Below are positions 1 to 6,329 of a stretch of DNA of 39,103 nt, in pieces (the stretch's first letter is position 1; every line of letters begins with the position of its first letter). Made by a program: the position numbers and the translations under genes. Source of the DNA: Dehalococcoidales bacterium. Its GTDB lineage: Bacteria > Chloroflexota > Dehalococcoidia > Dehalococcoidales > UBA5760. The stretch spans positions 1 to 39,103 of the forward strand of contig JAQUQE010000014.1 in assembly GCA_028716225.1 (NCBI GenBank). Reading direction: 5' to 3'. The notes under the pieces were generated by a model. The model searched no databases and had not been told where the DNA came from. It was given only the letters and a program-made list of their open reading frames with translations.

Positions 1-127
1 TATGGTTGCAAATAAATCAGTTGGCGCGGCTATTGTTGTTAATGGGTCCATTGCCACCCAACTTGTGCTTCATACTGCTTTAATCGATTACATAAATGTA
101 CCTATACCAATGTTTGGCGTGTCTTTG
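1..127. repeat. Terminal direct repeat, left copy
   Basis: These 127 bases are identical to 38977-39103. The repeat lies inside one gene, the tail fibre, whose frame is continuous across the join. It is therefore best explained as the overlap of a circular contig and not as a biological terminal repeat; 127 is also a common largest assembly k-mer length. The unique genome length is 38,976 bp. Confidence 0.95.
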
Positions 128-244
128 GTTGTCGGTGATTTAGTAGCTTTAGCCGCTATTCATTCCATCGGAGCAGACAATGTTGTGCTCTTTGGTAATG
201 CTGCCACGACATTCTTAAATATAGGTCTAATGGTAGGTTCATAG
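1..244 (+). CDS. Tail fibre protein, C-terminal part (continues from 38180)
   Basis: This is the end of the gene that starts at 38180 and runs off the right edge. The ATG at position 2 corresponds to 38978, which is 266 codons in frame from 38180, so it is an internal methionine and not a start. The joined protein is about 346 residues. The tail end is rich in Val, Ile, Ala and Gly with few charged residues, as in a beta-rich trimeric fibre tip. The stop at 242-244 is followed after a few bases by the ribosome site of the next gene. Confidence 0.8.
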   Translation, partial: MVANKSVGAAIVVNGSIATQLVLHTALIDYINVPIPMFGVSLVVGDLVALAAIHSIGADNVVLFGNAATTFLNIGLMVGS

Positions 245-251
245 GAGTAAC

Positions 252-539
252 ATGGAGATTGGAGAACCAAGAAAATCAGTATTTCAGATCACCCTTTCCG
301 AGAAGGCAACCGACAAGATTTTATTTAGTGCAGACGTGATTGACTACTCCGAGAGCGCAGTCATTGAAAAAGTCAAAGTCGGTTCAATCATAAAAGAACT
401 CGGCCTCAAACGCGAAGATGTGGACTTCTATATTAAAATAGTGGGACACCTTTACGAGGGGGAAACCTTTGCCGAAGCTCTTTCAAAGAAACCGGAATTG
501 ACGGCAGAGGAAAAGGCCAAATGCGCGGAGATTAAATAA
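252..539 (+). CDS. Hypothetical protein, 95 aa
   Basis: A well-formed small gene with GGAG placed before the ATG, directly after the tail fibre stop. The protein is soluble and charged. Its N-terminal half looks like a beta-rich segment (VFQITLSEKATDKILF) and the C-terminal half is helical and Lys/Glu-rich. No family is recognised. Its position between the tail fibre and the membrane-protein cassette suggests a tail accessory or late function, but that is inference only. Confidence 0.7.
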   Translation: MEIGEPRKSVFQITLSEKATDKILFSADVIDYSESAVIEKVKVGSIIKELGLKREDVDFYIKIVGHLYEGETFAEALSKKPELTAEEKAKCAEIK

Positions 540-550
540 GGAGTACGCCG

Positions 551-865
551 ATGGATGAACAGAGATTATTTATTGACATAGGGCGGCTCCAGGAGGGCCA
601 AGCGGCAGTCCGGGCGGCTGTTGAAGATTTAACCACCTCGGCTAATTCACTGGCTGAAAAGGTCAACTCATTGCCCTGCGCTGTTCATTCAGGGGATATT
701 GAAACTCTTTTAAACTGGAAAGCCCAATGCAACGGAAATAAAGAAACCGTCAAGATAGAGAAATTGAAAGGGACAATCAGTCTGAAAAACGGGCTGATTT
801 TGATTGTTATTACAGCCGTAGTCACTGGCTTAATCACAAAGATTATTGAGGCGCTGGTGAAATAA
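551..865 (+). CDS. Coiled-coil protein with C-terminal membrane anchor, lysis-associated candidate
   Basis: 104 residues. The first 45 residues form an amphipathic coiled-coil-like helix (LQEGQAAVRAAVEDL), a Cys-containing linker follows, and residues 80-100 are one hydrophobic segment (GLILIVITAVVTGLITKII). This architecture, a soluble coiled coil plus one C-terminal membrane helix, is seen in phage holin-associated proteins of the XhlA type. GGAG precedes the ATG. The gene ends just before an intrinsic terminator and is followed by a second membrane protein. A lysis role is inferred from topology and position. Confidence 0.65.
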   Translation: MDEQRLFIDIGRLQEGQAAVRAAVEDLTTSANSLAEKVNSLPCAVHSGDIETLLNWKAQCNGNKETVKIEKLKGTISLKNGLILIVITAVVTGLITKIIEALVK

Positions 866-898
866 TGCCGCCCTGATATTTAAAGTTCGCATCTCAAG

Positions 899-930
899 CC
901 GTCACGGAATCTTAACGTGGCGGTTTTTTT
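899..930 (+). terminator. Intrinsic terminator
   Basis: An 8-bp stem CCGTCACG/CGTGGCGG (one G-U pair) with a 9-base loop is followed by seven T. It lies between the genes at 551 and 943 and would end the tail fibre transcript. Confidence 0.85.
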
Positions 931-942
931 ATGGAGGGAAAT

Positions 943-1383
943 ATGAAAGACTTTCAGGAACAGTTTATCACCCTGATAAAAGGGTTAATGCAGCCGATGT
1001 TCTCGGTCTTGGCCGCGTTTATCGTTGTGCGGCTACTTGTGTCTGGCTTTGACCAGTCCATGCTATTCTGGCTGGCCGCCGGCGTGGTCGGCTTCTGGTT
1101 TGGCAAAACTATCGGGCTGTTCGGCAACGGGAAAGTCCCGGAGATCACGGCCAGCTCTACTGCCGAAACCACTCAGGACTTAATCAAGGTCATCAAAAAT
1201 CAGGCGGCCACTATCAATAATCAATCCATCGATCTTGGGGCCTCAGTTCCGGTCACTGTCGTTGAAGGCAAGGCCGCTCCCGTCGTTACGCCGGTCACTA
1301 CGCCGCCCACGTCAACCAGCGATGGCGACAACCCGGACACGTACCTGGCTAATCTGGCTGCTACGCTGGATAAGGAGGTATAA
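943..1383 (+). CDS. Holin-like membrane protein
   Basis: 146 residues. I chose the ATG at 943 because GGAGG at 933-937 lies upstream of it; the in-frame ATG at 931 sits on the terminator U-tract. Residues about 18-34 and 40-58 form two membrane segments (MFSVLAAFIVVRLLV and MLFWLAAGVVGFWFG). A long Thr/Pro/Val-rich tail follows and is probably cytoplasmic. Two membrane helices early in a small protein, beside another anchored small protein, fit a holin (class II topology). No signature motif proves it. The stop is one base before the next ATG. Confidence 0.65.
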   Translation: MKDFQEQFITLIKGLMQPMFSVLAAFIVVRLLVSGFDQSMLFWLAAGVVGFWFGKTIGLFGNGKVPEITASSTAETTQDLIKVIKNQAATINNQSIDLGASVPVTVVEGKAAPVVTPVTTPPTSTSDGDNPDTYLANLAATLDKEV

Positions 1384-1384
1384 C

Positions 1385-1735
1385 ATGGCTTCGATGATTC
1401 TACTCGCTCAAAGATTCTGGCTCGAAACACAGAATCGCTGGCCTCGATTATCGGAACCTCAGCGCAAACAGTGGCTCAATACGGCTGTATTCGTGGCAAC
1501 ACAGGGCTTCCAGTACGCTGTCCGGGGGACCGACATCAAGGCGCCGGCCAAATATGAGGACCTGGCCACAGAGATAAAGACTTTCGATGGTGATACAGAG
1601 AAGGTCTACTCGACCGCCATGTACTACGGGAAATTCAACCGCCAGTGTCGCAATACCTGGAACGCCGAGGAGGTCAAGGTCGCGCTGTCTACCCTGGCCG
1701 CCATCCTACGCAAAAGAGATACGGGGAAGTGGTAA
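1385..1735 (+). CDS. Hypothetical protein, 116 aa, in lysis-position cassette
   Basis: AAGGAGG sits at the usual distance before the ATG at 1385. The frame stays open further upstream, but no ribosome site supports an earlier start. The protein is soluble, rich in Trp, Arg, Gln and Ala, and apparently all-helical (LAQRFWLETQNRWPRL; LSTLAAILRKR). It lies between a two-helix membrane protein and an exported protein, the place where a lysis enzyme is usually found. I see no lysozyme, amidase or peptidase motif, so a lytic role is only a possibility. Confidence 0.7.
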   Translation: MASMILLAQRFWLETQNRWPRLSEPQRKQWLNTAVFVATQGFQYAVRGTDIKAPAKYEDLATEIKTFDGDTEKVYSTAMYYGKFNRQCRNTWNAEEVKVALSTLAAILRKRDTGKW

Positions 1736-1736
1736 G

Positions 1737-2069
1737 ATGAAACCCTGGCTGATATTCCTTATAGCCATAGCGGCGGTGGCGGTGCTGTTCGGCCTGACCG
1801 CTGCCCTTTCCTGTTCGCCGCCTTTGCAGATTGGGGAACCAATCGTAACTCACGACTCATGCGATTGTATTTATCTAACATGGGAAACAAATCAGCCTGC
1901 TATCTGTAAGGTATCATTTTGCACAGAAGGGGCCTGTTATACAAATTCTTTTGAAGATGAATACACGGTATCACATGAATGCGGGTTGCCTGTGCGTTGT
2001 GCCAACAGTCTTACTATAACAGCGGTGACTGAAAGTGGCGAAGCTTGCTCGAGAACCTTTATCAAATAG
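1737..2069 (+). CDS. Exported Cys-rich protein with Ig/fibronectin III-like fold
   Basis: 110 residues starting at ATG 1737, with GGGGAAG upstream. Residues 3-24 are a signal peptide or anchor (WLIFLIAIAAVAVLFGL) ending in ALSC, a weak lipobox. The mature part has about nine Cys, and its spacing (LTWETNQPAICKV, then ITAVTESGEAC) is that of a fibronectin III-like beta sandwich stabilised by disulfides. It probably acts outside the cytoplasm. It could be a spanin-like lipoprotein or a lysogenic surface protein; the sequence does not decide between them. Confidence 0.65.
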   Translation: MKPWLIFLIAIAAVAVLFGLTAALSCSPPLQIGEPIVTHDSCDCIYLTWETNQPAICKVSFCTEGACYTNSFEDEYTVSHECGLPVRCANSLTITAVTESGEACSRTFIK

Positions 2070-2209
2070 CCTTCCATAGAGCGACCGAGGGAATGGAAGG
2101 CCCAGGTCGCCATAAAGTCGTGGGCGGCGGAGTCCGATGTCAGACGTGCTCCTTTAGTCTGAAGCCTTCGGGATAGTAGGACACTAAAGTACGCCTTCGG
2201 CAGCCGCCC
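2070..2209 (+). ncRNA. Candidate structured RNA: pseudoknot plus four-way junction
   Basis: No gene fits this gap. An 8-bp perfect hairpin (2070-2077 with 2093-2100) has GCGACC in its loop (2081-2086), and that segment is perfectly complementary to GGTCGC at 2105-2110, making a pseudoknot. A second domain is closed by GGGCGGC/GCCGCCC (2122-2128 with 2203-2209). It holds GGAG/CTCC (2129-2132 with 2149-2152), TTTAGT/ACTAAA (2153-2158 with 2183-2188) capped near a UUCG loop, and GCC-TTC-GGC (2193-2201). The cloverleaf is tRNA-like in outline but lacks T-arm and D-arm consensus. No known riboswitch or ribozyme core was recognised. It could act in cis on the gene at 2227 or be a free RNA. Confidence 0.5.
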
Positions 2210-2226
2210 GCGCATTTTGAGGTGAT

Positions 2227-2469
2227 ATGAATTTAACCAAAGGCACCAAAATAGTAAAAGTCGAATGGAAAGATGCCTTCGAGACTAACGGCTGGAGCTA
2301 TGACCTATCCGAGATGGTCCCGGCTGACTGCGTTACTATCGGGTATCTTATCCAGGACTGTGAAACCCATATCACAATCGCGTCATCCACCAACGATGCC
2401 GGGGTATGCAACTGCATGACAATCCCCAGAGGATGCATAGTCAAGATTACGGAGCTGAAAGAGGACTGA
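2227..2469 (+). CDS. Hypothetical protein, 80 aa
   Basis: GAGGTGAT precedes the ATG. The protein is mixed alpha/beta with four Cys (DCVTIGYLIQDCE and CNCMTIPRGC), and the strand pattern suggests a small beta barrel. Its stop overlaps the ATG of the DUF4406-like gene, so the two are probably translationally coupled. The strong RNA structure immediately upstream may control its translation. No family recognised. Confidence 0.7.
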   Translation: MNLTKGTKIVKVEWKDAFETNGWSYDLSEMVPADCVTIGYLIQDCETHITIASSTNDAGVCNCMTIPRGCIVKITELKED

Positions 2470-2786
2470 TGCTGGTTTATATTGCCGGCCCTTATTCATC
2501 CGATCCCGAACCAAACACAAAGAACGCCCTCGCGGTGGCCGAGAAGGTCCTTGCCGCCGGGATGATTCCATTCGTCCCCCATCTATCCCACTACTGGCAT
2601 TTACTCTATGAGCACGATTGGGAAACCTGGTTGAGAATCGATGCCGAGGTTTTGTTACGGTGTGATGCCGTCCTGAGAATCCCCGGCGAAAGTAAGGGGG
2701 CCGACTTGGAAATAGAGACAGCCAAAATTAAATGGATACCTGTCTTTTACGATATTGAAAGCCTTGAAAAATGGGCGGGAGGTTAG
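2469..2786 (+). CDS. Nucleoside 2-deoxyribosyltransferase-like protein (DUF4406-type)
   Basis: 105 residues, starting at the ATG that overlaps the previous stop. The N-terminus MLVYIAGPYSSDP is the hallmark of the nucleoside deoxyribosyltransferase/DUF4406 fold. It is followed by an alpha/beta pattern with FVPHLSHYWHLL and a segment (LRCDAVLRIPGESKGADLE) where family members place an acidic residue and bind nucleotide. Phages carry such genes in nucleotide-modification or salvage roles. Fold assignment is confident; the substrate is unknown. Confidence 0.8.
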   Translation: MLVYIAGPYSSDPEPNTKNALAVAEKVLAAGMIPFVPHLSHYWHLLYEHDWETWLRIDAEVLLRCDAVLRIPGESKGADLEIETAKIKWIPVFYDIESLEKWAGG

Positions 2787-2787
2787 T

Positions 2788-2934
2788 ATGGCCTGCGTAT
2801 GCTGTATGCCCGAATGTGACAATCCTTGCGCTTGCGAGGAAACAGTCTGCATATATCACTTAATGGAAGCAATAACGAACGAAAACAGACAGGAGGAACA
2901 GGCCGGCCCGCCGGCCGCTGATGCCGTTACCTAA
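2788..2934 (+). CDS. Small Cys-rich protein, 48 aa
   Basis: GGGAGG precedes the ATG and the frame ends 14 bases inside the next gene. The first 25 residues hold eight Cys (MACVCCMPECDNPCACEE), so this is a metal-binding or disulfide-rich peptide. The C-terminal half is acidic, then Ala/Pro-rich. There is no signal peptide, so a zinc-binding cytoplasmic role is more likely than disulfides. No family recognised. Confidence 0.6.
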   Translation: MACVCCMPECDNPCACEETVCIYHLMEAITNENRQEEQAGPPAADAVT

Positions 2935-3949
2935 GATTGGGACAAAAGAATGGGAAGAGGAAGCCCGATTTTACGAATCATCCACAAGGTCGCAACGAGA
3001 TAAACGAGCACGAGAATTGGGTTACGGCGATCGCAATAATTACGGGATGCAGATGAACAAGCGGGGCGTGCATCTGAAATCAGATAACCCGCCGATCACC
3101 ACGGATTACAAACTTCCCCCGGACAGTACATGGGAAGCCCATATTGAGACTATCCAGCGCCTATCGGAGCTCGTAGCATTCCATGAGCAGGTGCCCAACG
3201 AACTGACTATCAAGATTGACACCGATTTACCTATCGCGCTCACCTTTACCGCTGACTGGCAATTAGGCGAGTTTGGGGTAGATTACTTAGCATTTAAGGA
3301 CGATAATAACTGGTTACGAAATCAACCAGGCTTCAAGGTCCATGTCGGCGGTGACGGATACCAGAACTTAATCCAGGCATCAAAAGTCGGCAGTTCGCAG
3401 AACCAGGTCCCGGTCGCTGTGCAGAAGGGGCTTTACGTTCTTTCATTAAAAAGACTGGCCCCACGTATCCTGACCCTGGGCACAGGTAATCATAATTATT
3501 GGACTAAACTGGCCACGGGCGAGGATTGGGATGGGGAGCTGGCCAAGAAGCTCAAGCTACTCTATATCAAGCATTATGCGCTTGTCCATTTAAAAATCGG
3601 TAAACAAGAATACCCCTATTTAATTTTACACAAAGGTCGTTTTAATTCTGCTTTTAATCTTACCCATACCTGCAAGCAATACCAGCGCCTGCATTTCCCA
3701 CGAGCTCGGATAGTGGTGATCGAGCATCAACATACCTCTGCGGTAGAGCAATACCGCTATGACGGCAAGGAATGTTTAGCCATCCGGCCCGGAACGTACT
3801 CAGTGTATGACGACTTTGCACAGCAGAACGGATTTTTCGGCGCACATGTTGAAAACCCTACAGCCGTGCTTTTCCCCGACCGTGACAAACTTGTCGGTTT
3901 CAAGGATATGCGCGATGCCGCGATCTATTTGAAAGAAGTAAGAAAGTGA
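2921..3949 (+). CDS. Metallophosphoesterase-like protein with altered metal ligands
   Basis: 342 residues. The first 50 or so look like a helix-turn-helix or basic N-terminal region (RSQRDKRARELGYGDRNNYG). From residue about 105 the order of blocks matches calcineurin-like phosphoesterases: LTFTADWQLG (usual DxH), VGGDGYQN (usual GDxxD), GTGNHNYW (usual GNHD/E), ILHKGRF and VIEHQHTSAVE (usual GHxH). Several metal-binding positions differ from consensus, so it may be inactive or bind metal differently. Phage relatives of this fold include SbcD-like nucleases, but activity here is inferred. Confidence 0.6.
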   Translation: MPLPKIGTKEWEEEARFYESSTRSQRDKRARELGYGDRNNYGMQMNKRGVHLKSDNPPITTDYKLPPDSTWEAHIETIQRLSELVAFHEQVPNELTIKIDTDLPIALTFTADWQLGEFGVDYLAFKDDNNWLRNQPGFKVHVGGDGYQNLIQASKVGSSQNQVPVAVQKGLYVLSLKRLAPRILTLGTGNHNYWTKLATGEDWDGELAKKLKLLYIKHYALVHLKIGKQEYPYLILHKGRFNSAFNLTHTCKQYQRLHFPRARIVVIEHQHTSAVEQYRYDGKECLAIRPGTYSVYDDFAQQNGFFGAHVENPTAVLFPDRDKLVGFKDMRDAAIYLKEVRK

Positions 3950-4179
3950 AAACTGTCTTTATCAAATTTGATCGAGGTACATGGTATATCCAGGAAGCTG
4001 ATAACGAATACCATATTTACTATCGGCAGACGGGTGGGCAACCCCAGTTAATGATAATCTGCAAAGGCAAGGACGTATTCAGTACCCTGGCCGAATGCTG
4101 CTCTCTGATGTACGGCCAAATACACCCTGAAGTCAACTGGTCCGATAATCTAACAAAAGAAATTGAGGGATTGCTTTAA
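3946..4179 (+). CDS. Hypothetical protein, 77 aa
   Basis: Starts at GTG overlapping the TGA of the previous gene, so translation is probably coupled. The protein is small and beta-rich at the N-terminus (KTVFIKFDRGTWYIQ). Helical segments follow, with a Cys pair (LAECCSLMYG). It is the last gene before a strong terminator. No family recognised. Confidence 0.6.
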   Translation: MKTVFIKFDRGTWYIQEADNEYHIYYRQTGGQPQLMIICKGKDVFSTLAECCSLMYGQIHPEVNWSDNLTKEIEGLL

Positions 4180-4190
4180 TTCCTTCTGAT

Positions 4191-4228
4191 GCCCGGTGAG
4201 TTTCGACCACTCGCCGGGCGCTTTTTTT
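4191..4228 (+). terminator. Strong intrinsic terminator at convergent junction
   Basis: An 11-bp stem (4191-4201 with 4209-4219, one G-U pair) with loop TTCGACC is followed by seven T. It ends the rightward transcript from 2227-4179. The stop of the leftward zinc-ribbon gene overlaps the T-run. There is no T-run on the other strand, so termination should be efficient only rightward. Confidence 0.9.
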
Positions 4229-4439
4229 ATTTACAGAAGGGACACCGATATGGCGGGCCGTCCTCAGTCGAGGTGATCGATACCCGCCCATGCTCAGGGC
4301 AGTCAAAAACTTGGGTAGTGCGTTCGATTTTCAATTTAACGAATAACCCTTTGGCCGGCCTGACCTCGGCCTCCGTATTCCCACATACACAGGCTTTGGT
4401 GCCCGGAGGGACTTCACGGCCACAGGCAGTACATTTCAT
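4227..4439 (-). CDS. Zinc-ribbon protein, partner of the repressor
   Basis: 70 residues with four paired metal-ligand sites: CTACG, CVCG, CPEHG and CPFC. The pairs at each end would make two zinc ribbons. A basic, Val-rich stretch (GLFVKLKIERTTQVF) lies between. The start codon overlaps the stop of the XRE repressor gene, so the two are one leftward operon. A DNA- or RNA-binding accessory role for repression is plausible but unproved. Confidence 0.75.
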   Translation of the reverse strand: MKCTACGREVPPGTKACVCGNTEAEVRPAKGLFVKLKIERTTQVFDCPEHGRVSITSTEDGPPYRCPFCK

Positions 4440-4723
4440 CGCATATTCATTAAATAAGACGCTAAAAATCTCTCAGCGTCCTCACTGTATCCCCCATTCT
4501 TTCTCGCTTGTCTTTCCCACCTTACAATCTCAGCCAGTGTACTACTTTTGATGCGGTAATATTTCGCAAGGATAAATACCTTATCTGCTCGCGGTAAATA
4601 TATGCCGTTTTCCCATTGGTTAAGGTGGGTGTAAACAATCCCCGTATCTCTTGAAACCTCCCTTAGTGTACGCCCCAGTTCCCGGCGCAACTTCCTTAAA
4701 ACTATCCCAAATTCTCCTGCCAT
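4436..4723 (-). CDS. XRE/cI-type transcriptional repressor (short form)
   Basis: 95 residues. A classic helix-turn-helix occupies residues about 5-60 (LGRTLREVSRDTGIVYTHLN for the turn, then QWENGIYLPRADKV). There is no LexA-like peptidase or dimerisation domain, only a short helical tail (AERFLASYLMNMR). Such short repressors are often inactivated by an antirepressor and not by RecA-driven cleavage, which fits the BRO/ORF6C gene at 5287. The start at 4723 has only a weak ribosome site, and an in-frame stop lies just upstream. Confidence 0.85.
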   Translation of the reverse strand: MAGEFGIVLRKLRRELGRTLREVSRDTGIVYTHLNQWENGIYLPRADKVFILAKYYRIKSSTLAEIVRWERQARKNGGYSEDAERFLASYLMNMR

Positions 4724-4787
4724 CTATTCGCTTGTATGCTCCTCTCATAATTTCACGTATCTGCATCAGCTCACACCTCCAACATTA

Positions 4788-4816
4788 ACTTTAGTAAATC
4801 TTTTTGTTTTTGTCAA
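4788..4816 (-). promoter_or_regulatory. Leftward promoter for the repressor operon
   Basis: Read on the minus strand: TTGACA (4816-4811), a 17-base spacer, then TAAAGT (4793-4788). The -35 is perfect and the spacing ideal. It would transcribe the repressor at 4723 with a leader of about 60 bases. Confidence 0.7.
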
Positions 4817-4824
4817 ACAGGGTA

Positions 4825-4853
4825 TTGACAACCTCTAAATTACATGATAGTCT
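4825..4853 (+). promoter_or_regulatory. Rightward early promoter with operator-like palindromes
   Basis: TTGACA at 4825-4830, a 17-base spacer and TAGTCT at 4848-4853. The perfect palindrome GATAGTCTATC (4846-4856) overlaps the -10, and TAACATGTTA (4859-4868) is another palindrome near the start site. The two -35 boxes of the leftward and rightward promoters form an inverted repeat over 4811-4830, so one bound dimer could block both. Confidence 0.7.
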
Positions 4854-4932
4854 ATCTGTAACATGTTAGAGAATACGGTTACTGGTGATAGGCGCGGAAG
4901 TGTATCTAATGGTATGTCGTGTCAGATAAGGT

Positions 4933-4947
4933 ACATTGTGCGACATT
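4933..4947. repeat. Operator-like direct repeat, copy 1
   Basis: The 15-mer ACATTGTGCGACATT recurs exactly at 5000-5014, 67 bases on. Both copies lie in the untranslated region between the rightward promoter and the first early gene, the expected place for repressor or early-regulator binding. Near-palindromic TAACATGGTTA follows copy 1. Confidence 0.7.
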
Positions 4948-4999
4948 CTAACATGGTTAAGATTCAGTTTCAGAAAAATGAGCATAATTTTAACAACCG

Positions 5000-5014
5000 A
5001 CATTGTGCGACATT
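5000..5014. repeat. Operator-like direct repeat, copy 2
   Basis: Identical to 4933-4947. It is about 60 bases upstream of the ribbon-helix-helix gene at 5075, whose product is a candidate for binding it. Confidence 0.7.
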
Positions 5015-5074
5015 AAAAAGAAACCAAACACCCTCCCTCTACAACCCCCCAACTATTATACAGGAGCTGTCAAA

Positions 5075-5287
5075 TTGAGAAAACGCATCCAGGTTCAATA
5101 CTCCATGTATCAAGATCATCTCGAATACCTACGATCTCTGAAACGAGAGTTCCGTTTGCCTATTTCCCTCATATTGAGGGTAATAATTGAAGATTTCAAA
5201 TTGAGGAGGGCAAATGGCGAAAGTAAAACAATCCTCGATCAACTGGCGGCTGGTCATCGCGATGCTCTTAAGGCTGGAAAAGGATAA
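5075..5287 (+). CDS. Ribbon-helix-helix DNA-binding protein, first early gene
   Basis: 70 residues from TTG 5075; AGGAG at 5062-5066 with 8-base spacing decides this start, and longer upstream reading of the frame lacks a ribosome site. The layout is a short strand (RKRIQVQYSM), helix A (YQDHLEYLRSLKREF) and helix B (PISLILRVIIEDF), as in Arc/MetJ-type ribbon-helix-helix proteins. A Lys-rich tail follows. As the first gene after the operators it is a good Cro-like candidate. Confidence 0.7.
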   Translation: MRKRIQVQYSMYQDHLEYLRSLKREFRLPISLILRVIIEDFKLRRANGESKTILDQLAAGHRDALKAGKG

Positions 5288-5922
5288 TGCAAGCGAATAA
5301 AGAGTTAATTCTATTCCAGGGCAACAATATCCGTATCGAGCGCGATAAGGATGGCAACCCTGGGTTTTGCCTACAGGATATTTGCGAAGCCCTGGGGATT
5401 AAAAAACCGCGCAACGTTATTTCTCGTCTGTCGGGAAAGGAGGCCTTTTTAACGGGCGTCCTTACTCCGGGCGGTATGCAGCAGATGTGGTTTGTAAACG
5501 AAATTGGACTTTATCAGGTAGTCACCGGTAGCCGCAAAGCATGGGCCAAAGATTTAACGAAGGTTATCACTGAGGCATTACCCGGATTAAGAAAGAATGG
5601 GGATATGGAACGCATTGCCGAATTGGAAGCCCGGATCGCCAAACTCGAACGCGGTGGCGGCCATCTTCTCACCACAATCCCGGCAATCTCTCCCCGGTCA
5701 CAACTGAATATGATTATCCGCAAATTTGTTGCCAGACAGACGGGTGGGTACTCATACCCGGACGCATGGCACGAGTTGTATTACCAGAATTACTACCGGT
5801 ACGGAGTGGACCTCAAAGCGCGGGCGCGCAGGAGAAAGGTAGACCCTTTGGATTGTGCCACACCAGAGGAATTAGGGAATCTCGTTATCTTAGCCCATCA
5901 CATTTTCAGAGCAGCAGAATGA
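5287..5922 (+). CDS. BRO-N / ORF6C-type antirepressor
   Basis: 211 residues. Residues about 15-100 match a BRO-N domain (GFCLQDICEALGI, then VNEIGLYQVVTGSRK). A short coiled coil follows (ERIAELEARIAKLER). Residues 135-205 look like the phage ORF6C domain (RQTGGYSYPDAWHELYYQNY). This domain pair is typical of phage antirepressors that bind and relieve the lysogeny repressor, here the short XRE protein across the control region. The ATG overlaps the previous stop. Confidence 0.85.
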   Translation: MQANKELILFQGNNIRIERDKDGNPGFCLQDICEALGIKKPRNVISRLSGKEAFLTGVLTPGGMQQMWFVNEIGLYQVVTGSRKAWAKDLTKVITEALPGLRKNGDMERIAELEARIAKLERGGGHLLTTIPAISPRSQLNMIIRKFVARQTGGYSYPDAWHELYYQNYYRYGVDLKARARRRKVDPLDCATPEELGNLVILAHHIFRAAE

Positions 5923-6149
5923 CAAACGAGGAACGCGCACGTAAGGCAGGGCTTAAAGGCGGACCGGCCACGAAAGCCAAGTATGGATTTATTCGATGCA
6001 ACTGCGGCTTCATACACCGCACAAGTGACTTTTACGCCCAGAACGGCGCGAATGGCGGCAAAAAGACGGTAGAAACTTACGGGCGGGAACACATGGCCGA
6101 ACTCGGGCGCCGAGGCGGGCGCGGTAATAAAGGAGGGGAAAATGGGTGA
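5919..6149 (+). CDS. Small basic KGG-type protein, 76 aa
   Basis: Starts at the ATGA overlap with the antirepressor stop. It contains two Gly-rich basic segments (ARKAGLKGGPATKAK at the N-terminus and LGRRGGRGNKGG at the C-terminus) resembling the KGG motif of small stress-type proteins. Between them is a possible ligand pair (CNCGFIHR). Probably nucleic-acid binding; no closer family recognised. Confidence 0.65.
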   Translation: MTNEERARKAGLKGGPATKAKYGFIRCNCGFIHRTSDFYAQNGANGGKKTVETYGREHMAELGRRGGRGNKGGENG

Positions 6150-6318
6150 ATTAAAGTTAGTTCTATTGACAATTCAATCAATGGTTGTTGTATCCCAGAT
6201 TATCTGTCTGATTTTATACGCAAGAGACAACTCGCGTGATTTCTGCAACTTTTGGTCTATGTTCGCAATGATTCCGGCTTTAATACTCATGGTTATTATT
6301 TTGAGTTTACCGAAGTAA
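6142..6318 (+). CDS. Small two-helix membrane protein, 58 aa
   Basis: AGGAGGG precedes the ATG at 6142. Two hydrophobic segments (VLLTIQSMVVVSQIICLILY and FAMIPALILMVIILSL) are joined by a charged loop. It overlaps the end of the KGG-type gene by 8 bases. Function unknown. Small early membrane proteins of phages often act in superinfection exclusion, but nothing here proves that. Confidence 0.65.
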   Translation: MGELKLVLLTIQSMVVVSQIICLILYARDNSRDFCNFWSMFAMIPALILMVIILSLPK

Positions 6319-6329
6319 GGAGGGAAGCA

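Noticed and set aside
1-127. Biological direct terminal repeats of a linear genome
   Set aside because: The repeat is inside the tail fibre gene and exactly 127 bases, which fits an assembly overlap of a circular contig better.
2122-2209. A tRNA gene (cloverleaf, 7-bp acceptor-like stem)
   Set aside because: No T-loop GTTCRA consensus, no D-loop consensus, wrong arm sizes and no clear anticodon loop. Kept as an unassigned structured RNA.
1937-2215. Minus-strand 92-codon frame
   Set aside because: Antisense to the exported protein and to the structured RNA; no ribosome site or recognisable domain.
4189-4551. Plus-strand 120-codon frame
   Set aside because: Covers the terminator and runs antisense to the zinc-ribbon and repressor genes, which have clear domain motifs.
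4620-4766. Minus-strand 48-codon frame with a good GGAGG upstream of the repressor
   Set aside because: It overlaps the repressor in another frame and its product looks random after about 15 residues; at most a short leader peptide.
4863-5078. Plus-strand 71-codon frame in the control region
   Set aside because: No ribosome site, runs through the operator repeats, and its product has no protein-like pattern.
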